Below, in pieces: positions 1 to 7,323 of a stretch of DNA of 64,000 bases. The notes under the pieces were generated by a model. It had not been told where the DNA came from. It worked only from the letters and a program-made list of their open reading frames with translations, and did no database searches. The stretch spans positions 1-64,000 of the forward strand of contig JBJEQN010000026.1 of assembly GCA_051881775.1 (NCBI GenBank), read 5' to 3'. Position numbers and translations under genes: made by a program. The DNA comes from UMGS363 sp051881775. GTDB taxonomy: Bacteria > Bacillota > Clostridia > Oscillospirales > Ruminococcaceae. Numbering within the stretch: position 1 is the stretch's first letter; every line of letters starts with the position of its first letter.

Positions 1-64
1 CTCCCCTGCTAAGGGAGTAGGTCGGGTAACCGGCGCGAGGGTTCAAATCCCTTGTTCCGCGCCA
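1..64 (+). tRNA. tRNA-Ser (anticodon GCU), 5' truncated
   Basis: The window begins inside the anticodon arm: CTCCC/GGGAG stem with loop CTGCTAA, giving anticodon GCU. A long variable arm (about positions 18-37, GTCGGGTAACCGGC) is typical of type II tRNA-Ser. The T-arm is AGGG-TTCAAAT-CCCT, followed by the 3' acceptor half, discriminator G at 61 and an encoded CCA at 62-64. The 5' acceptor half and D-arm lie outside the window. Confidence 0.93.
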
Positions 65-104
65 AAAGCCTCACAAGCATTTAGTTTGTGAGGCTTTTAT
101 TTTT
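64..104 (+). terminator. Intrinsic terminator of the tRNA-Ser transcript
   Basis: A 13-bp perfect stem (64-76 with 86-98) with a 9-nt loop is followed by TTTTATTTTT. Its first base is the A of the tRNA CCA end, so it directly ends the tRNA transcript. Confidence 0.9.
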
Positions 105-153
105 GCATAACGAAGAAAATTGTATAACAAATAAAACAATGAGGGCGTTGAAA

Positions 154-801
154 ATGAAACTTGAATCCTTTAAAAGTATTCTTGCAAAAGCCATAATGTC
201 CGGATTTATGATAGGCATCGGCGGCACGGTCTACCTTATGGCGGACAACAAATACATCGGCGGCTTTCTGTTCAGCTTCGGTCTTTTTACCATTATCCAG
301 CTTGGCTTTGCGCTTTACACGGGCAAGGTAGGCTATATTCCCGAAAACAAGCCCATTTATATCCGTGAAGTGCTTATCACATTACTTGGAAACGTTATAG
401 GAACGGGAATTTCTGCGGCAATGATACGCTTTACCCGTATTGGCGGAAAGGTGCACGAAAACGCCGTTGCGGCAATGGAAACGAAAATGAGCGACGGTAT
501 TTTCAGCAGGCTTATACTTGGATTTTTCTGCGGAATGCTTATGTATCTGGCGGTAGAAAATGCAAGGAACTGCCGTGCAAAGGGACACGATACATCAATG
601 GTGTTCGGTACAGCGGTGCCTGTAATGCTGTTCATATTCTGCGGCTTCAACCATTCGGTAGCGGATTGCTTCTATCTGTTTGCGGCAGATGTTTCGGTGG
701 CAGGTCTGCTTTATATCCTTGTGGTTGCGATCGGCAACGCATTGGGCGGAATGTTTATACCGCTTATGAAGAAGCTGTTTGATAAAAAGGAGAACACCTG
801 A
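154..801 (+). CDS. Formate/nitrite transporter (FNT) family channel
   Basis: A 215-residue polytopic membrane protein with about six hydrophobic segments. Two FNT hallmarks are visible near the C-terminus: GFNHSVAD, which holds the conserved central-pore histidine (GFEHS in FocA), and GNALGGM, equivalent to the GNxxGG helix break of the last repeat. FNT channels form pentamers in the cytoplasmic membrane and pass small monovalent anions such as formate, nitrite, hydrosulfide or lactate; the substrate cannot be told from sequence. The start at 154 is preferred because GAGGGCG lies about 7 nt upstream, while the reading-frame start at 88 falls inside the tRNA terminator. It is slightly shorter than usual FNT proteins (250-280 aa). 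It stands alone, between a tRNA and a repeat block. Confidence 0.85.
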   Translation: MKLESFKSILAKAIMSGFMIGIGGTVYLMADNKYIGGFLFSFGLFTIIQLGFALYTGKVGYIPENKPIYIREVLITLLGNVIGTGISAAMIRFTRIGGKVHENAVAAMETKMSDGIFSRLILGFFCGMLMYLAVENARNCRAKGHDTSMVFGTAVPVMLFIFCGFNHSVADCFYLFAADVSVAGLLYILVVAIGNALGGMFIPLMKKLFDKKENT

Positions 802-821
802 GCATATACACAAATGAAAAG

Positions 822-1066
822 GCCCGACAGCGAAGCGATAACGGGATTCCAAAGGGACGAGTCCCTTTGGCGCAGGTTCTTAGGGGTGCGGAGCCCCTAA
901 GTCGCTCTCCGCAGAGAGCGAAATCCCCTAAAGTCGGGCATAACGCATTGTAAAAGTAAAACAAGCAAAGTAACAAACCCAAAGGCGCAATTCACATCAA
1001 AAGAGGAACCGAGTAATGTTTTGCATAACACAAAACTCGTGGAACCAATCAATGTGAATTGCGCCT
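822..1066 (+). repeat. Composite palindromic repeat, copy 1 (three-hairpin unit plus AGGCGCAATTCACAT unit)
   Basis: A terminal stem GCCCGAC (822-828) / GTCGGGC (933-939) encloses three palindromes: CCAAAGGGAC-GA-GTCCCTTTGG (849-870), TTAGGGG/CCCCTAA (880-900) and CGCTCTC-CGCA-GAGAGCG (903-920), a cloverleaf-like arrangement. It is followed by an 84-bp unit bounded by the inverted 15-mers AGGCGCAATTCACAT (983-997) and its complement (1052-1066). Related copies lie at 1359-1604 and 48762-48994, both in the opposite orientation. No credible gene lies inside. Confidence 0.9.
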
Positions 1067-1083
1067 ATTTCTAACAAATAAAA

Positions 1084-1347
1084 TAAAACTGCCCTCGCAA
1101 CAAATATACGGAGTGAAACGACGTGTATTTGTTGCGACACAGCATATTTTTCCGGTAGTTTTTCGCACAAAATCAGCATTTTTTGCAATCTCTCTGTAGG
1201 GGCGCACAGTGTGCGCCCGATTTGCTTACACAGCATATCAAAGTAAAACGGACATAATTCCGAATTCCGCATTAAATTTGTCGTATCGCAGAAAAATACA
1301 CTTCGCTACGCTCAGTATATTTTTCTGCGAGGGGTACTTTATTGTGA
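1084..1347. repeat. Centre of the composite repeat with 32-bp GTAGGGGCGCACAGTGTGCGCCC palindrome
   Basis: Between copies 1 and 2 the sequence continues as diverged inverted arms. A CCTCGCAACAAATATAC...GTGTATTTGTTGCGA hairpin near 1091-1136 matches, in reverse, the TCGCAGAAAAATACA...TATATTTTTCTGCGAGG hairpin near 1293-1333. In the middle is the sequence at 1191-1222, with the stem GGGCGCAC (1200-1207) / GTGCGCCC (1211-1218) and a 3-nt loop. The same 32 bp recurs at 48201-48232 and 48601-48632. ATAATTCCGAATTCCG at about 1253-1268 belongs to another short repeat family. Confidence 0.85.
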
Positions 1348-1358
1348 TATGTAAGAAT

Positions 1359-1604
1359 AGGCGCAATTCACATTTTGTCGGTTCTACAAGTTTAATGTTA
1401 TATCAAACATTCCTTGTTTCCGCTTTCTGATGTGAATTGCGCCTTTGGATTTGCTGCTTTGTTTGTTTTTGCTGTTACTTGGCTCTGTGCCATAGTTTTA
1501 GGGGATTTCGCTCTCTGCTGAGAGCGATTTAAGGGCTCCTCGCCCTTAAAAATCCTCGCCAAAGAGACTCGTCCCTTTGGAATCCCATTATCGCTTCGCT
1601 GTCG
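1359..1604 (-). repeat. Composite palindromic repeat, copy 2 (inverted relative to copy 1)
   Basis: The inverted 15-mers at 1359-1373 and 1430-1444 bound an 86-bp unit. Then follow the three palindromes in reverse order: CGCTCTC-TGCT-GAGAGCG (1509-1526), TTTAAGGGC/GCCCTTAAA (1528-1550) and CCAAAGAGAC-TC-GTCCCTTTGG (1559-1580, one mismatch), ending TCGCTTCGCTGTCG. With copy 1 it makes the 822-1604 interval one large imperfect inverted repeat centred near 1209. Confidence 0.9.
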
Positions 1605-1617
1605 AATCAAACAAAAT

Positions 1618-2841
1618 TTATTTATGCTCCTCAAGCCAGCGCATTGCCGTATATGCGTAAACTGCGCTGCCGCCTGCAAGAGCGTTCTCGTCAAACTTGA
1701 CCATAGGGTGATGCTGTGGATAGATATATCCCTTATCCGGCTGTCCTGCGGCTAATGCAAGCATTACGGAGGGAACCTCCTGACTTACATATGCAAAGTC
1801 TTCCGAGCCTGCGGTCTTGGACTGCTTTCCGCCCCCTGCTGCGCTCATCTGCTCTGCCGAGAAGGCTTTTTTCTCCCCGAGAAGCTCTCTTACATACTTT
1901 AATGCACAGACCGTCAGCTCCTTATCGTTATTAAGGGTAGGGCAGCCGCTGCCGAACTCAACTGCCGCTTCTGTACGGAAGGTCTTTGCCGTATTTTCCG
2001 CTATTTCCGTCATTCTTTCCTTTATGAAGTTGCGTGTTTCCTCGTCAAATGTGCGGAGGCTTCCCCCAAGGGTCACAGAATCGGGGATAACGTTTGCGGC
2101 GGTGCCTGCGTTTACCGTGCCTATAGTCAGTACCGCACGGTCGTTTATTGCAAGCTCTCTTGCGCTTATTTCCTGCAGTGCGATAATTATGTGTGCGGCT
2201 GCGTTCACGGGGTCTGCGCCGGTATTTGGCATTGAGCCGTGGCAACCCTTGCCCTTTACCTTTATTTCAAAATAATCAGCAGCAGGTGCGCTTACTCCTG
2301 CAGGTGAAACAATGACCGTACCCGGTTCAAAGGGCATTCCTGCCATTACGTGTATCATAAGTGCGCCGTCAACGTCGGGGTTTTTCAGCAGTCCCGATTT
2401 TATCATATCCTGCGAACCCTCGAAAATTTCCTCCGCAGGCTGGAACATCAGCTTTATCGTACCTTCTATTTCGTCCTCGTGGGCTTTCAGCAGCTTTGCA
2501 GCACCAAGCAGCATTGCCGTGTGCATATCGTGTCCGCAGGCGTGCATCCTGCCGTTTGTGCAGGCAAAATCGACCTCTGCTTCTTCCTTAACGGGGAGTG
2601 CGTCCATATCCCCTCTTATAAGGAAGGTCCTGCCCTCTTTCTTACCGCCTGCAAGGGCGACAAGTCCTGCTTTTCCGCATTGCACGGGCGAATAACCCAT
2701 GCTTTCAAGCTCTTTTTTCACAAATTCAAAGGTATCCTTCAAATCAAAGCCTGTTTCTGCGTGGGTATGAAGAAATCTTCTGTTTTTTACAATAGTTTCC
2801 TGAAGCGCCGAGGCTTCTTCCAAAAATTTTTCAGGCTCCAT
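1618..2841 (-). CDS. M20 family (M20D) amidohydrolase / N-acyl-amino-acid deacylase-like
   Basis: A 407-residue cytosolic metallohydrolase of the hippurate/N-acyl-L-amino-acid/IAA-amino-acid hydrolase group. Visible motifs are RGDMDALPV (about 77-85), HACGHDMHTAMLLGAA (about 101-116, metal-binding His/His with the Asp between), FQPAEE (with the catalytic Glu pair) and GSEDFAYV near the C-terminus, then HHPMVKFDE. The usual two-domain layout, with a dimerisation lid in the middle, fits the length. These enzymes remove an acyl group from amino acids or short peptides; the exact substrate is not inferable. The start is supported by AGGAGGAAG a few bases upstream. It is monocistronic, between a repeat block and the tRNA-Arg terminator. 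Confidence 0.9.
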   Translation of the reverse strand: MEPEKFLEEASALQETIVKNRRFLHTHAETGFDLKDTFEFVKKELESMGYSPVQCGKAGLVALAGGKKEGRTFLIRGDMDALPVKEEAEVDFACTNGRMHACGHDMHTAMLLGAAKLLKAHEDEIEGTIKLMFQPAEEIFEGSQDMIKSGLLKNPDVDGALMIHVMAGMPFEPGTVIVSPAGVSAPAADYFEIKVKGKGCHGSMPNTGADPVNAAAHIIIALQEISARELAINDRAVLTIGTVNAGTAANVIPDSVTLGGSLRTFDEETRNFIKERMTEIAENTAKTFRTEAAVEFGSGCPTLNNDKELTVCALKYVRELLGEKKAFSAEQMSAAGGGKQSKTAGSEDFAYVSQEVPSVMLALAAGQPDKGYIYPQHHPMVKFDENALAGGSAVYAYTAMRWLEEHK

Positions 2842-2921
2842 TTTATCTTCCTCCTAAAGCTGTACTTTAAGCCGCATTAATATGATAACCAACACTTTCC
2901 GTAAAATCCGCCCATATGGTG

Positions 2922-2956
2922 AAAAAGCCGGAAACGCTGAAAACAACGATTCCGGC
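2922..2956 (-). terminator. Intrinsic terminator of tRNA-Arg
   Basis: On the minus strand, GCCGGAATCG...CGTTTCCGGC (2927-2956) is followed by TTTTT. It sits six bases past the CCA end of tRNA-Arg. Confidence 0.85.
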
Positions 2957-2961
2957 AGCTA

Positions 2962-3038
2962 TGGCGTCGCTGAGGGGATTCGAACCTCCGACCTGCCGCT
3001 TAGGAGGCGGCCGCTCTATCCTGCTGAGCTACAACGAC
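2962..3038 (-). tRNA. tRNA-Arg (anticodon CCU)
   Basis: A complete 77-nt cloverleaf: acceptor GTCGTTG/CAGCGAC, D-arm GCTC/GAGC, anticodon stem GCCGC/GCGGC with loop CTCCTAA (anticodon CCU), T-arm CGGAGGTTCGAATCCCC-type, discriminator G and an encoded CCA (TGG at 2962-2964 on the plus strand). Confidence 0.96.
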
Positions 3039-3117
3039 AAATATCTTATATAAACCAACGTTATAAATTATATCATAAAAAAATATAGATTGCAAGAGTT
3101 TTTTATTCATTTTTTTC

Positions 3118-3146
3118 TTGAAAATTTATTTAACCTATGATATGAT
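3118..3146 (+). promoter_or_regulatory. Sigma-A promoter of ilvE
   Basis: -35 TTGAAA (3118-3123), 17-nt spacer, -10 TATGAT (3141-3146). It lies 37 nt before the ilvE start. The short leader has no room for a T-box. Confidence 0.8.
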
Positions 3147-3182
3147 ATAAGTAAAGATTATTTTATCGGAAGGTGTTTTATT

Positions 3183-4253
3183 ATGGAGATAAAAATTACC
3201 AGAACAACAAGCCCGAAAGCAAAGCCTGCTGACGAATCCAAGCTGGGTTTCGGCAAAATTTTTACTGACCATATGTTCCTTATGAACTATGACGAGGGAC
3301 AGGGCTGGCATGACGCACGCATCGTTCCCTACGGTCCTATCCCTATGGACCCTGCTGCAATGTGCCTCCACTACGGTCAGGCTGATTTCGAGGGTCTGAA
3401 GGCTTACAGAACAAAGGACGGCAAAATACAGTTGTTCCGTCCCGACCAGAATATGGCAAGACTTAACGTTTCAAACGACCGTCTCTGCATCCCCAAGATA
3501 GACGAGGAATTTGCCGTTGAAGCAATAAAGACTCTTGTTAAGGTCGATCAGGACTGGATACCCACCGCAGAGGGTACTTCCCTTTACATCAGACCATACA
3601 TTTTCGCAATTGACCCAATGGTAGGTGTTCACCCTGCAAAGCACCTTATTTTTGCTATCATCCTTTCCCCCGTTGGCGCTTACTATGAGAACGGACTTGC
3701 TCCCGTTAAGATCTACGTTGAAGAGCATTATGTCCGTGCAGTAACAGGCGGCACAGGCTTCACAAAGGCTGCTGCAAACTACGCAATTTCCCTTAAGGCA
3801 CAGGAAGAAGCCGAGAAGCAGGGCTATGCGCAGGTACTCTGGCTTGACGGCGTACACAGAAAGTACATTGACGAAGTTGGTGCAATGAACGTATTTTTCG
3901 TTGTTGACGGCGAAGTTATCACACCGAGCCTTGACAGAGGTTCTATCCTGGGCGGCATCACAAGAAAGTCCTGCATTGCTCTCCTCAAGGATATGGGCTA
4001 CAAGGTTACAGAGCGTGACATCACCATTGATGAGCTTATCAATGCTTACGACGAGGGCAAGTTTGACGAGGCTTTCGGCACAGGTACAGCTGCCGTAATT
4101 TCTCCCGTAGGCGAGCTTAAATACGGCGACAAGGTAATGCAGATCAACAACGGCGAGATCGGCACTATCTCTCAGAAGCTCTATGACACTCTCACAGGCA
4201 TTCAGTGGGGCAAGATCGAGGACAAGTTCGGCTGGACAGTGGAAGTTAAGTGA
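3183..4253 (+). CDS. ilvE: Branched-chain amino acid aminotransferase
   Basis: A 356-residue fold-type IV PLP aminotransferase that interconverts leucine, isoleucine and valine with their 2-oxo acids using glutamate/2-oxoglutarate. It matches the longer BCAT subgroup shared by mammals and many Firmicutes. YGQADFEGLKAYR lies near residue 65, the PLP lysine is in GTGFTKAAANYA, QVLWLDG and EVGAMNVFFV provide the conserved glutamate loop, and GSILGGITRKS is the phosphate-binding turn. GGAAGGTG precedes the start at good spacing. The gene is monocistronic with its own consensus promoter and a terminator at 4440-4469. No other branched-chain biosynthesis gene is nearby. Confidence 0.95.
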   Translation: MEIKITRTTSPKAKPADESKLGFGKIFTDHMFLMNYDEGQGWHDARIVPYGPIPMDPAAMCLHYGQADFEGLKAYRTKDGKIQLFRPDQNMARLNVSNDRLCIPKIDEEFAVEAIKTLVKVDQDWIPTAEGTSLYIRPYIFAIDPMVGVHPAKHLIFAIILSPVGAYYENGLAPVKIYVEEHYVRAVTGGTGFTKAAANYAISLKAQEEAEKQGYAQVLWLDGVHRKYIDEVGAMNVFFVVDGEVITPSLDRGSILGGITRKSCIALLKDMGYKVTERDITIDELINAYDEGKFDEAFGTGTAAVISPVGELKYGDKVMQINNGEIGTISQKLYDTLTGIQWGKIEDKFGWTVEVK

Positions 4254-4284
4254 GTTTGAAGAGTGAAGAGTGGAGAGTGAAGTT
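4252..4284 (+). repeat. Homopurine GAGAGTGAAGAGTGGAG-type repeat (left arm)
   Basis: AGTTTGAAGAGTGAAGAGTGG continues with GAGAGTGAAGTTG, beginning at the ilvE stop. An inverted copy lies at 4506-4539, and related copies are at 25697-25790 and 30011-30105. Confidence 0.85.
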
Positions 4285-4335
4285 GAACTTTCATTTGTTG
4301 CTTTCCGATACTCTGCGCTTATAATAACTAATACT

Positions 4336-4427
4336 AATAACCAATTAAAAACTGTACAAAAAATCGAACATAATCTTGCATATATGGATTATGCGAAGAT
4401 TTTTTGTCTACAGTTTTATTGGTTATT
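4336..4427. repeat. 92-bp near-perfect hairpin element
   Basis: AATAACCAATTAAAAACTGT (4336-4355) pairs with ACAGTTTTATTGGTTATT (4410-4427). Pairing continues inward through ACAAAAAATC/GATTTTTTGT and CATAATC/GATTATG to a loop of about 11 nt. It lies between inverted homopurine repeats and upstream of the ilvE terminator. It resembles a miniature inverted-repeat element. Only one copy is visible here. Confidence 0.8.
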
Positions 4428-4439
4428 TGTATATAATAA

Positions 4440-4469
4440 GGGTGGCTGACAGCCGCCCTTTATTTTTTT
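4440..4469 (+). terminator. Intrinsic terminator downstream of ilvE
   Basis: GGGTGGCT (4440-4447) pairs with AGCCGCCC (4451-4458) across a 3-nt loop, followed by TTTATTTTTTT. Confidence 0.88.
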
Positions 4470-4505
4470 GACACGATATGCGTCCCAAAATAATTCCGAA
4501 TTCAA

Positions 4506-4539
4506 ACAACTCCACTCTTCACTCTCCACACTTCAAACT
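4506..4539 (-). repeat. Homopurine GAGAGTGAAGAGTGGAG-type repeat (right arm, inverted)
   Basis: CAACTCCACTCTTCACTCTC followed by CACACTTCAAACT is the reverse complement of the 4252-4284 copy with a few differences. The pair brackets the 92-bp hairpin and the ilvE terminator. Confidence 0.85.
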
Positions 4540-4542
4540 AAA

Positions 4543-4579
4543 AAAAAGCCGCTCCTATGCAGACTCGGAGCGGCTTTTT
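4543..4579. terminator. Bidirectional terminator-like hairpin
   Basis: AAAAAGCCGCTCC (4543-4555) pairs with GGAGCGGCTTTTT (4567-4579). It has A/T tracts on both sides and so could act on either strand between the convergent ilvE and tRNA-Thr units. Confidence 0.75.
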
Positions 4580-4710
4580 GCAGAGCTAACTATAATCAAA
4601 TAATAGATAGCTTATAATAAATATTATATCATACTTTGTAAAAAAGTCAAGGGAAATGTAAAATTTAGTGTGAATATTATGGCAAATATAGGGAATCAAG
4701 GTGCATAAAT

Positions 4711-4742
4711 AAAAACTCCGCAAGCCAAACAGCCTGCGGAGC
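4711..4742 (-). terminator. Intrinsic terminator of tRNA-Thr
   Basis: On the minus strand, GCTCCGCA...TGCGGAG (stem 4716-4722 with 4735-4741) is followed by TTTTTATTTATG. It sits ten bases past the tRNA CCA end. Confidence 0.85.
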
Positions 4743-4752
4743 CATCCAATTA

Positions 4753-4828
4753 TGGAGCTAACTATCAGAATCGAACTGACGACCTCATCCTTACCAAGGA
4801 TGTGCTCTACCATCTGAGCTAAGTTAGC
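4753..4828 (-). tRNA. tRNA-Thr (anticodon GGU)
   Basis: A complete 76-nt cloverleaf: acceptor GCTAACT/AGTTAGC, anticodon stem CATCC/GGATG with loop TTGGTAA (anticodon GGU), T-arm GTCAGTTCGATTCTGAT, discriminator T and an encoded CCA. Confidence 0.96.
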
Positions 4829-4920
4829 ACACGTTCAGGTTCTTATCAACTGAACGCTTAATAATTATACATCATTTTATTCCGTTTGTCAAGACTTTTT
4901 TCAAATTTTTTTGCCTTTTA

Positions 4921-6135
4921 TCAAGAATCGCTGTTTTGCAGCGCAAGCTCCTTTGCAAGATAGCTGCTCATGTCAAAATCGCTTATATCCACCTCAAAGG
5001 TATCGGATAAATAATGTCTGCTCTCGGTGCCCGAAAATGAAAGGGTATCAAGGTACATTTCTTCCTCCGAGAAGCCGTAAAAATTGAAGGACGGAACAAA
5101 GTACAGGTCGTATTCAGCATAACCGTTGTCGTCAAAGGAAAGTGTAAAGGGTGCTTCGTACAATCCCGATACTCCGCCTATGGAGAAGGAGCCGTCATAC
5201 TTGCGCTCCAGCCCCTCTGCCCCGGAAGTAAGAGGGGTTAGGCAGTTTACGCCGGAGGAAAAGGATTTGCTTATCCTCTGACCGTCAGAAGGGCTGTATG
5301 CCGAGTTTGTGTAGTTGATGCGGAAATTGGACATCATTTCCTTGCCGCTGTCGTCAAGGAGCTGTATCCTCATTGTGACCCTTAACCAAGGCGAGCTAAA
5401 GCCGTTTTCCGAATTAAGGCTGTCCGCCTGCATAATTGAAAAGCAGCAGGATATATTTTCGCTGTCTGCGGAATACTCCCCGTCCCTCGGCACAAGGCGC
5501 TCACGGACAACAGGAACTTCCTCTACTGCCGATACTTCGGTCACTTCTTCTGCGGCGGTCTGTTCCTCAGGCACTTCCTCCACCGCCTCGGCATTTATTT
5601 CGGTAACTATTTCGGCAGCCTGTTCGGTGACCGCTTCGCTTATTTCCGCAGCAGGAGCGTTGGTCTGCGTTATCGTTACCGCAACTTCCGTCTGCATGGT
5701 TTCCTGATAAACATTTACATCGTCCATCATATAGTTCACCGCCGCCAAAACGGTAACGACAGACACTATCAGCGCAGCCGCAACAGCAGCCACACGCCGC
5801 ACGGTCTTATTCAGCCTATATGTATCAAGCTGCTCCTTACGCTCCGCTACCTGCGCTTTCTCCGCTTCAAGGCGCCGCCGCTCCGTTTCCCTGTCAACAA
5901 GGGCTGCTTCACGGACAATAAGGTTATTTCTGCGGTAAATTTCGTCCTTGTGGGCTGTAAAGCTGTAATTTTCCGCAGTTTCGCCGATAATGCGCTGCTC
6001 GTCCTCTTTGTACTCGGGAAAATCCCCCGAAACAACATCGTTTGAGCGCATTACCCTGCCGTAGCGCTCGTCGCAGTATGGGCAGAACAAGCCGTCGTCG
6101 CCGTATTCTGCGCCGCATTGTTCGCAGCGTTTCAT
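4921..6135 (-). CDS. Zinc-ribbon, single-pass membrane protein (third of three paralogs)
   Basis: A 404-residue protein. An N-terminal treble CxxC-x10-CxxC zinc ribbon (Cys 4, 7, 18, 21; CGAEYGDDGLFCPYC) is followed by a basic cytoplasmic stretch, one transmembrane helix at about 114-136, an acidic Glu/Val/Thr-rich linker (about 150-215) and a C-terminal domain of about 180 residues that is probably extracytoplasmic. That domain contains SYLAKELALQ at its end and matches no family I recognise. SD AGGAGG lies 8 nt before ATG. It is last in a three-gene set (7926 to 4921). The first 25 residues are nearly identical to the other two, but the C-terminal domain is unrelated to theirs. Its function is unknown; zinc-ribbon plus membrane-anchor proteins are common in Ruminococcaceae. 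Confidence 0.8.
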   Translation of the reverse strand: MKRCEQCGAEYGDDGLFCPYCDERYGRVMRSNDVVSGDFPEYKEDEQRIIGETAENYSFTAHKDEIYRRNNLIVREAALVDRETERRRLEAEKAQVAERKEQLDTYRLNKTVRRVAAVAAALIVSVVTVLAAVNYMMDDVNVYQETMQTEVAVTITQTNAPAAEISEAVTEQAAEIVTEINAEAVEEVPEEQTAAEEVTEVSAVEEVPVVRERLVPRDGEYSADSENISCCFSIMQADSLNSENGFSSPWLRVTMRIQLLDDSGKEMMSNFRINYTNSAYSPSDGQRISKSFSSGVNCLTPLTSGAEGLERKYDGSFSIGGVSGLYEAPFTLSFDDNGYAEYDLYFVPSFNFYGFSEEEMYLDTLSFSGTESRHYLSDTFEVDISDFDMSSYLAKELALQNSDS

Positions 6136-6462
6136 TTTTACCGCCTCCTGACTAAGAAAACACTGATTGCGCTTTGATCAGCTTTTTCTTAATCCTCCAA
6201 TATACAAATATCCACTTGCCGTTTCTCCCGGCTCGATAGTACGCCACTCATCAATTTCAAGCTGACGGTTTTCAAGGACAGATATATATACATTTTCTTC
6301 CGAAATATCCGGCACACCGTCCTCCCATTCAATAGCGCCTCTTGCTCCGCTGGGATATATTATTAACATATCAGCAGCATTTTCAAGGTCATCTGAGCCG
6401 CTGAAAAGCTCCGCAAAATGGAAAACAGGCTCATCCGTTGTGTTGGTATATACAAAAGTATA
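6062..6462 (-). repeat. Perfect 401-bp direct repeat, copy A
   Basis: Identical base for base to 6923-7323 (offset 861 bp). It spans the first ~75 bp of the third zinc-ribbon gene, the 42-bp spacer with its ribosome binding site, and the last ~285 bp of the second gene. Confidence 0.95.
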
Positions 6463-6996
6463 GAAAGAAAAGACGCTGCTTTTTTCAACAGTCATTTCTG
6501 CGCCGTTTTTACCGTAAAGCGTATATGTTTCCGATTCGGTCACATTATTCGCAAGGTATTCTTCATAAAGCCGGCGCTGTTTTTTATCCTCAATAAACTG
6601 CGCCGCTTTATGACAAACGAACCAAACGCCTAAAGAAGTCACAAACAAAACAACGCAGAGCACTATGTAGCGAACAAGCCACTTGATTATGTTATTGAAT
6701 CGTGAATGGATTTTGATAAGGTCAAACTGCTTTTGCTGTTCAGACTTTTTCAGCGAATATTTTTTTACGGCGGCAAGGCGGACGTTTCTGCGGTAAATTT
6801 TTTCTCTGTCCGCATAAAAGCTGACATTATCCGCTTTAGTATATCCTGCATAATGTACATTTTCGGGAGAAAACGGCGGAAACTTACAGGAAACAACGTC
6901 GTTTGAACGCATTACCGTGCCATAGCGCTCGTCGCAGTATGGGCAGAACAAGCCGTCGTCGCCGTATTCTGCGCCGCATTGTTCGCAGCGTTTCAT
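6178..6996 (-). CDS. Zinc-ribbon, single-pass membrane protein (second of three paralogs)
   Basis: A 272-residue protein: zinc ribbon (Cys 4, 7, 18, 21), a charged region, one transmembrane helix at about 108-128 (IVLCVVLFVTSLGVWFVC), and an outside domain. The last ~95 residues (from FVYTNTTDEPVFHF to the C-terminus) are identical to those of the preceding paralog (7039-7926). That domain looks like a small beta-rich extracytoplasmic module with TNTTDEPVFHFAELF, GARGAIEWEDG and PGETASGYLYIGG, reminiscent of DUF4352-type domains (inference). SD AGGAGG and the 42-bp spacer are identical to those of the next gene. It is a product of the 861-bp duplication or conversion event. Confidence 0.8.
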   Translation of the reverse strand: MKRCEQCGAEYGDDGLFCPYCDERYGTVMRSNDVVSCKFPPFSPENVHYAGYTKADNVSFYADREKIYRRNVRLAAVKKYSLKKSEQQKQFDLIKIHSRFNNIIKWLVRYIVLCVVLFVTSLGVWFVCHKAAQFIEDKKQRRLYEEYLANNVTESETYTLYGKNGAEMTVEKSSVFSFYTFVYTNTTDEPVFHFAELFSGSDDLENAADMLIIYPSGARGAIEWEDGVPDISEENVYISVLENRQLEIDEWRTIEPGETASGYLYIGGLRKS

Positions 6997-7323
6997 TTTT
7001 ACCGCCTCCTGACTAAGAAAACACTGATTGCGCTTTGATCAGCTTTTTCTTAATCCTCCAATATACAAATATCCACTTGCCGTTTCTCCCGGCTCGATAG
7101 TACGCCACTCATCAATTTCAAGCTGACGGTTTTCAAGGACAGATATATATACATTTTCTTCCGAAATATCCGGCACACCGTCCTCCCATTCAATAGCGCC
7201 TCTTGCTCCGCTGGGATATATTATTAACATATCAGCAGCATTTTCAAGGTCATCTGAGCCGCTGAAAAGCTCCGCAAAATGGAAAACAGGCTCATCCGTT
7301 GTGTTGGTATATACAAAAGTATA
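6923..7323 (-). repeat. Perfect 401-bp direct repeat, copy B
   Basis: Second copy of 6062-6462. It covers the start of the second zinc-ribbon gene, the spacer and the end of the first. A shorter, slightly diverged third piece (about 70 bp of the zinc-ribbon coding start) lies at 7855-7926. Confidence 0.95.

Noticed and set aside
88..153. Upstream start for the FNT channel
   Set aside because: Begins inside the terminator stem of tRNA-Ser; the ATG at 154 has an SD.
764..1430. Short open frames in the composite repeat block
   Set aside because: Made by palindromic repeat sequence; no SD, no conserved protein pattern.
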